DNA from: Apus apus
Taxonomy: Eukaryota > Chordata > Aves > Apodiformes > Apodidae
Length of the DNA: 64,000 nucleotides
Direction of reading: 5' to 3'
Assembly: GCF_020740795.1 (NCBI RefSeq)
Contig: NC_067302.1
Coordinates: 1-64,000, forward strand
In this document: piece after piece, positions 58,496 to 64,000 of the stretch
How the letters are laid out: every line of letters begins with the position of its first letter
How positions within the stretch are numbered: position 1 is the first letter of the stretch
Made by a program: the position numbers and the translations under genes
Notes under the pieces: model-generated
The model's database searches: none
Told to the model about the DNA's origin: nothing
Seen by the model: only the letters and a program-made list of their open reading frames with translations

Positions 58496-61420
58496 CTAGT
58501 CCAACCCCCCCTGCCAGAGCAGGATCACCCAGAGTACATCACACAGGAACGTGTCCAGGCGGGTCTTGAATGTCTCCAGAGAAGGAGACTCCACAACCTC
58601 TCTGGGCAGCCTGTTCCAGTGCTCTGTCACTCTCACAGTAAAAAAATTTTTTCTGATATTCACCTTAAACCTCCTCTGCTCCAATTTGTATCCATTACTC
58701 CTTGTCCTATCACTGGTCATCACTGAAAAAAGCTTAGCTCCATCTTCTTGACACTCACCCTTTACGTATTTGTAAACATTGATGAGGTCACCCCTCAGTC
58801 TCCTTTTCTCCAAACTAAAGAGACCCAGCTCCCTCAGCCTTTCCTCATAAGGGAGATGTTCCACTCCCTTAATCATCTTTGTGGCTCTGCACTGGACTCT
58901 TTCCAGCAGTTCCCTGTCCTTCCTGAACTGAGGGGCCCAGAACTGGACACAATACTCCAGATGCAGCCTCACCAATGCAGAATAGAGGGGGAGGAGAACC
59001 TCTCTTGACCTACTAACCACACCCTTTCTAATGCACCCCAGGATGCCATTGGCCTTCTTAGCCACAAGGGCACATTGCTGGCTTATGGTCATCCTCCTGT
59101 CTAGCAGGACCCCCAGGTCCCTTTCACCTACACTGCTCTCCAGCAGGTCAGCCCCCAACCTGTACTGGTACATTATGTTTTTCTTCCCCAAATGCAAAAC
59201 TCTACACTTGCCCTTGTTGAACTTCATCAGGTTTTTCCCTGCCCAACTCTCCAGCCTGTCTAGGTCTCTCTGAATGGCAGCACAGCCTTCTGGTGTGTCA
59301 GCCACTCCTCCCAGCTTGGTGTCATCAGCAAACTTGATGAGGGTACATTCTGTACCCTCATCCGGGTCGTTGATGAAGATGTTGAACAACACTGGTCCCC
59401 GTACTGACCCCTGAGGGACTCCACTAGTCACAGGCCTCCAACTAGATTCTGCCCCATTGACTACAACTCTCTGACTTCTTCCTTTCAACCAGTTCTTGAT
59501 CCACCTCACTGCCTGATCATCAAACCCATACTTAATCAACTTATCTACAAGGATGCTGTGGGAGACGGTGTCAAATGCTTTACTGAAATCAAGATAGACC
59601 ACATCTACCACTCTACCATCATCTATCCACCTAGTAATTTCCTCATAGAAGGCTATGAGGTTGGTCAAACATGACTTACCCTTGGTAGAACCATGTTGAC
59701 TGCTCTTGATGACCCCCATGTCCTTGATATGCCTAGAGATAGTGCCAAGGACAAGTTGTTCCAGCACCTTTCCAGGGATGGAGGTGAGGCTGACCGGTCT
59801 ATAGATACCCAGGTCCTCCTTCTTGCCCTTCTTGTAGACTGGAGTGACATTTGCTATCCTCCAGTCCTCAGGCACCTCTCCTGTTACCCATGACTTACCG
59901 AAGATGATGGAGAGTGGACTAGCAATGACCTCCGCCAGCTCCCTCAGCACCCTTGGATGCATTTCATCTGGACCCATCGATTTATGTATGTCCAGATTAC
60001 TCAACTGATCCCTAACCCAATCCTCATCTACCTGGGCAAACTCCTCCTTTATCTTGACTTCTTCTGGGGCTATATGAATCTGGGGCTCATGGGGAAAGCC
60101 TGCAGGAGTAAAGACAGAGGCAAAGAAGGCATTCAGCACCTCTGCCTTCTTTATATCCTCTGTCACCAGGGCACCCACCTCATTCAACAGTGGGCCTATA
60201 TTGCCTCTGGTATTAGTTTTGTTGTCTATGTATTTGAAAAAGCCCTTTCTATTGTCCTTAACCCGACTTGCAAGGTTAAGTTCCAAGGAGGCCTTAGCTT
60301 TCCTAGTTGCCTCCCTACATTCTCTGACAACAGTCCTATATTCCTCCTAAGTAACCAGCCCCTCCTTCCATGATCTATAGATTTTCCTTTTCCACTTGAG
60401 TTTGCCCAGCAGTTCCTTTTTTAACCACGCTGGTCTCCTAGCTCCCTTACTAGATTTTCTACCCATTGGGACACACTGATCCTGTGCTTGCAAGAAGTGG
60501 TCCTTGAATGCTGACCAGCTATCTTGAGCCCCTTTACCTTCCAGCACCCTGTCCCATGGGACTTCCCTTAACAATTGATTGAGGAGGCCGAAGTTTGCTC
60601 TGTGGAAGTCCAGGGTTCTGGTCCTGCTGGGTATTCTGTTCCTCCCACACAGGATCCTGAACTCCACCATCTTGTGGTCACTGCAGCCAAGGCTGCCATC
60701 GACCACCACTGCTTCAACAAGGCCCTCCTAGTTGGTGAGCACAAGATCCAGCCATGCTCCTCTTCGAGTCGGCTTGTCCACCATTTGCATTAAGAAGTTG
60801 TCATCAATGCACTGGAGGAACCTCCTAGACTGTGAAAGGCTGGCTGTGTAAGTCTTCCAGCAGATATTGGGATAGTTAAAATCTCCCATGAGGACCAAGG
60901 ACTGTAGTTGTGAGGCTGCTTTCAGCTGCCTGTAGAAAGCCTCATCAACTTCCTCATCTTGATCAGGAGGTCTGTAGTAGACCCCCACAACTGTATCACC
61001 CATACCACCCTGCCCTTTAATTCTTACCCACAGAATTTCAACTCGCCCCTCATCAGCCCCTGCACAAAACTCGATACATTCTAGCTGCTCTCTCACATAA
61101 AGAGCAACTCCACCACCTCGCTTCACCAACCGATCTTTCCTAAAAAGCACATAGCCATCCATGGCCACATTCCAGTCGTGTGAGCTGTCCCACCATGTCT
61201 CTGTTATTGCTACCAGATCATAACCCTTAGACCGCACACAGACCTCTAACTCTTCCTGTTTATTCCCCATGCTGCGTGCATTGGTGTACAGGCATTTCAG
61301 GAAGCAAGCAGAGCACACTGGTGGGACCAAATCCTCCTTAGACCACCTTCCTTCAGGCCCTGGTATGTTCCTCTTGGGCTTGTCCCTAACAGACCCAGTT
61401 TTCTCCCCTTCCCCCTTCAC
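58496..61420 (-). pseudogene. CR1 ORF2 (endonuclease and reverse transcriptase)
   Basis: All three open pieces are in the same frame, separated only by TAG at 60728-60730 and TAG at 60347-60349. Endonuclease motifs: NARSMGNKQEELE, VAITETWWDSSHDW, GVYYRPPDQDEEVD, LVLMGDFNYPNICW and, after the first stop, GCSDHKMVEF. Reverse transcriptase motifs: [15 protein letters not shown] (A), [17 protein letters not shown] (B), [12 protein letters not shown] (C, catalytic FADD present). The C-terminal part includes [20 protein letters not shown]. About 975 codons in all. Both stops fit single base changes. Confidence 0.93.
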
Positions 61421-61704
61421 ATCTAGTTTAAAGCTCTCTCAATGAGCCCTGCCAAGTCCTGCCCAAAAGCCTTTTCCCCCTCTGTGACAGGTGCATCTCA
61501 CCTGCCACCATCAGGCCATGTGTCTCATAGAGCAGCCCATGATCAAAAAAACCAAAGCCCTGCCTTTGGCACCTAGTCTTGTAGCCGTTCATTCATTAGC
61601 AAACTCTTCCTGTTTATCTCCCCACCCATTCTTGCAGGAGGTATGGAGGCAAACACTACTTGCGCTCCAGACCCCCTAACTAGCCGTCCCAGGGCCCTGA
61701 ACTC

Positions 61705-62645
61705 TCACTTCATTGCCCTTACATTTCTTGTAATGATTTCGTCACTGCCAACCTGAAAAATCAGCAGTGGGTAGTAATCAGATGGATTTACCATACTAGA
61801 GAGTTTCCTTTTAACATCTCTAATGCGAGCCCCAGGGAGGCAGCAGACCTCCCTGTGGGATGGGTCTGGTCGACAGATGGGCCCTTCTGTTCCCCTCAGA
61901 AGGGAGTCTCCCACCACAATTACCCTCCTTTCCTTCTTAGTTGAAGAAGTCCTAAGGCGTGGAGCTGAGCAACGAGTCCTAGGTGCTTCACTAGACAGAT
62001 CTATCACTCCAACTTCATTTTCCTGTCCCTGAAGTTCCAAGGCTTCATACCTATTCTTCAAGGGCAATTCGGAGGGCAGAGGGGGTTGGGAGGGTTTTTG
62101 CTTGCCTCTCCGAGGACGCACCTCCCTCCATTCCTCCATGTCCCTAAAGTTCTCTCCTTCTGTCTGATGACAGGCAGGGAGGGGATCCATCAGTTGTTCA
62201 ATACCCTCTTCTTTCTGCCCTTGCCTCAGGGTTTGGCTCCACCAATCTATTTCGCTCTCACATTCTCTGATAGTTCTTAGCCTCTCAACCTCCTCCGTCA
62301 GTTTAACCACCTGCCCAGGAGATCATTTACTCGCTCACACCGCACACACGCGGTGCCGCGGGCTCCCTCCGGCACCAGTGCCAGGCTCAGGCATTCGCTG
62401 CAGCCGGAGGCCTGCACGGCTGCGTGCCTGCTCAGAACCTCCGTCTGAGTTCCCACATCCTTTTCCAATACGGTTTTAGGGCGTGTTGCGACCATGCTAG
62501 AGAAAGCTACCGGTGTTCTCTGCTCCCCGCCTGCCCTCGCGCCTCTCCCTGCTCCTGCCGCTGCCGCTCTCCGCCCCGCGCTGCCGCGGGCTCCGAGGGA
62601 GCTGCCGAGATGGCCGCTTTTAAACCTGCCGCCGTTCTCAGCCAC
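61705..62645 (-). pseudogene. CR1 ORF1 (zinc-finger-like N-terminus and esterase-like part)
   Basis: The first frame (62645-62298) opens MAENGGRFKSGHLG and holds a Cys pair arrangement (CSECLSL...CVRCERVNDLL). The second frame (62310-61705) continues with a coiled-coil-like KLTEEVERL, then a GDSL-like esterase core (VIVVGDSLLRGTE), GARIRDV and a terminal VGSDEI-type motif. The switch between frames at about 62300-62310 fits loss of one base in the ctgggcaggtgg stretch. These are the known parts of CR1 ORF1. Confidence 0.85.
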
Positions 62646-62650
62646 GGCCC

Positions 62651-62835
62651 CGCCACGCCAGCCTTCCTGTTCCTCGCAGGATTCCCGCTCAGACTCGGGT
62701 CTCCTCGCTCTGCTCCGGCTTCGCCGTCTCCGGGAAGCCCGGGCCCTTCTCTAACCCTCAGGAATTAAAGGAGCAGCTCTGACCGCTGCCGGTGGCGCTG
62801 CCGCTCTCCGCTCTGCGCTGCCGCGTGTGTCTTGT
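62651..62835 (-). other. GC-rich 5' region of the CR1 copy
   Basis: CpG-rich sequence with a near duplication (gctgccgctctccgc near 62560 and near 62801), consistent with the CR1 5' untranslated region, which carries its promoter. Its outer limit is uncertain. Confidence 0.5.
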
Positions 62836-64000
62836 ACTGACTTTTTAGACCTATGTCTTCCAAGTTTAGCTGTCGTCTCATGCTCCCTGTAGTTCAGATA
62901 GTAAAAGATTGGGGCAAAGCTTGTTAAACATGGTGGTACTCTGAGACCTTGCTGAAGAGTTTTGTGGACTTTAACAAACAGGTGCTTCTAATGAGATTTT
63001 TGAGGAAGCGCTTTTGCAGAAATCTGAGAGCATTTGTAACCTGCCCTGGAATACAAGAGGAACTTGCTCATCATCTGAGAAGGAGAGGGTAACAGAGAAG
63101 GAGTATGGAGTTGTACAGAGGGCAGTGTAGACCTTTAGACAGGAATCACTCATAGGTTCTTATGTGAGGACTTGTAGGTGTAAAGCCTGTGACTATGTTA
63201 ATGTGCCAATCTCCAGGCAGTGCCAGTAGCAAAGCACCACAAAATTATATATTAGCACGTGCCTCAGCTTGACAGATATGAATGTGCTTATTCCCTTCCT
63301 AACAAAAGGAGTGAGTGCCACCAGTGAGGAATCCAACTCCAAATGTAACTGGAGATTGCCTCCAGAGTGGGACAGGGGTATTTGTTTCAGATCTGCCTAC
63401 CATACTTTTTGCTCTGTAACAATCTGCACAGGTGTTGAGAATCGGTAAAACTTCAAATAAATTTTCATCCCAGGAGTGAAAAAGGTTAGGGCTTGCATTT
63501 CAAAGCAGCAAGGTGTAGGGGCTGTTGTAAACTGAAAGTGGGATTGTCACTGATGTCAGCTTATATGCAAAATGCTATTAAAACTTTATTTAATGTCTGA
63601 AACTTTTTTTCATCCTAAATACCTGTATTTATGCCCTGCAGTCCCCCATGAGCCCCCTTTTCCTTCTCTAAGCAAGACCAGAGATAGCCTGTATGAAATG
63701 AAACTAAGATGTAAGCTTGTGTGACAGAGTCTCAGCATGGATTTTATACAGCGGCAGGAGGCAAAAAGGTGTGAACTCAGGTGAGGAAATGCTGTAAAAT
63801 ATGAGTGAAACGATTGGGGCAGAATTACAACAGGTAAACTCAATCTGGGGGAGGAACTCGGCAGAGAGGTACTGGGGGAATGAATGTAATCTGGCCAGTT
63901 GAGGAAGATAAAACAGTGTGTTCAAAGACAGCTTTAGTGCAAGTAGAGATGTGTTATAATGGGAATGGAATATGGATTGCAGAACAGGGCTTCCTTCAAG
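62836..64000 (+). other. RLF intron 3, to the window end
   Basis: Ordinary intron sequence; no exon with RLF similarity and no recognisable repeat. Confidence 0.6.

Larger units (their letters stand above)
58456..62650 (-). mobile_element. Almost full-length CR1 LINE (minus orientation)
   Basis: It runs from the 3' tail (minus strand ...ATTCTATGACAC near 58456) through ORF2 and ORF1 to a GC-rich 5' region near 62650. CR1 moves by target-primed reverse transcription, and most genomic copies are short 3' fragments, so a copy of about 4.2 kb with both ORFs is uncommon. ORF2 has two in-frame stops and ORF1 one frameshift; otherwise both are intact. The element lies antisense in RLF intron 3. Confidence 0.93.

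Noticed and set aside
55276-64000. Fourth exon of RLF
   Set aside because: Scanned for the expected continuation after GFHQSIQ with an acceptor; nothing convincing. The intron seems to run beyond the window.
1-64000. CRISPR arrays, bacterial operons, tRNA or rRNA genes
   Set aside because: No regularly spaced repeats with unique spacers, no prokaryotic gene layout, and no tRNA cloverleaf or rRNA sequence that I could recognise by eye; a tRNAscan run would be needed to exclude small RNA genes.

Overview
The window is vertebrate nuclear DNA from a bird. Support comes from many CR1 LINE copies with the typical 3' octamer tails, avian-type endogenous retrovirus LTRs, a bird-style family-14-like olfactory receptor, a maestro heat-like (MROH) gene, and the start of RLF. 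Genes have introns with GT/AG borders and there is no bacterial-style operon layout. A passerine is plausible but not shown.

Layout. 1-9.8 kb is a nest of retroelements. A retroviral gag remnant (1-822, minus) abuts a nearly intact three-zinc-finger R2 non-LTR retrotransposon (about 823-4738, minus). The R2 reading frame is broken by a single in-frame stop and has no visible 28S rDNA flank. Beyond it are LTR and leader pieces with a lysine-tRNA-type primer-binding site, CR1 pieces, a possible solo LTR and a second gag remnant with its own LTR. 9.8-20.8 kb holds scattered LTR and CR1 fragments and one olfactory receptor pseudogene (14846-15827, minus). 21.7-28.8 kb is a compact MROH-like gene on the minus strand. 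I could define its exons, phases and splice sites one by one. Its central exons are missing and one exon-intron border is abnormal. 29.4-38 kb is repeats: a 3-kb CR1, a C/T-rich degenerate satellite, CR1 ends in inverted pairs, and an internally deleted provirus remnant (integrase, envelope start, LTR). 38-43 kb has an orphan CpG-rich promoter, a CR1, and an ANKRD26/POTE-like ankyrin gene that looks decayed. 43.5-44.1 kb is a G/C-rich minisatellite directly upstream of the RLF CpG promoter.

From 44.28 kb to the end of the window runs the 5' part of RLF (plus strand). Exons 1-3 (44280-44432, 48285-48439, 55194-55275) give 130 continuous in-frame residues. The third intron carries an LTR inserted in an older CR1 and an almost full-length CR1 (58456-62650) with only a few lesions. 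The rest of RLF lies beyond the window.

The genes do not form a functional pathway. The window reads as a conserved gene (RLF) beside a repeat-rich, rearranged neighbourhood of fast-evolving families (OR, MROH, ANKRD). The most notable item is the near-intact R2 sitting in retroviral sequence rather than in rDNA.
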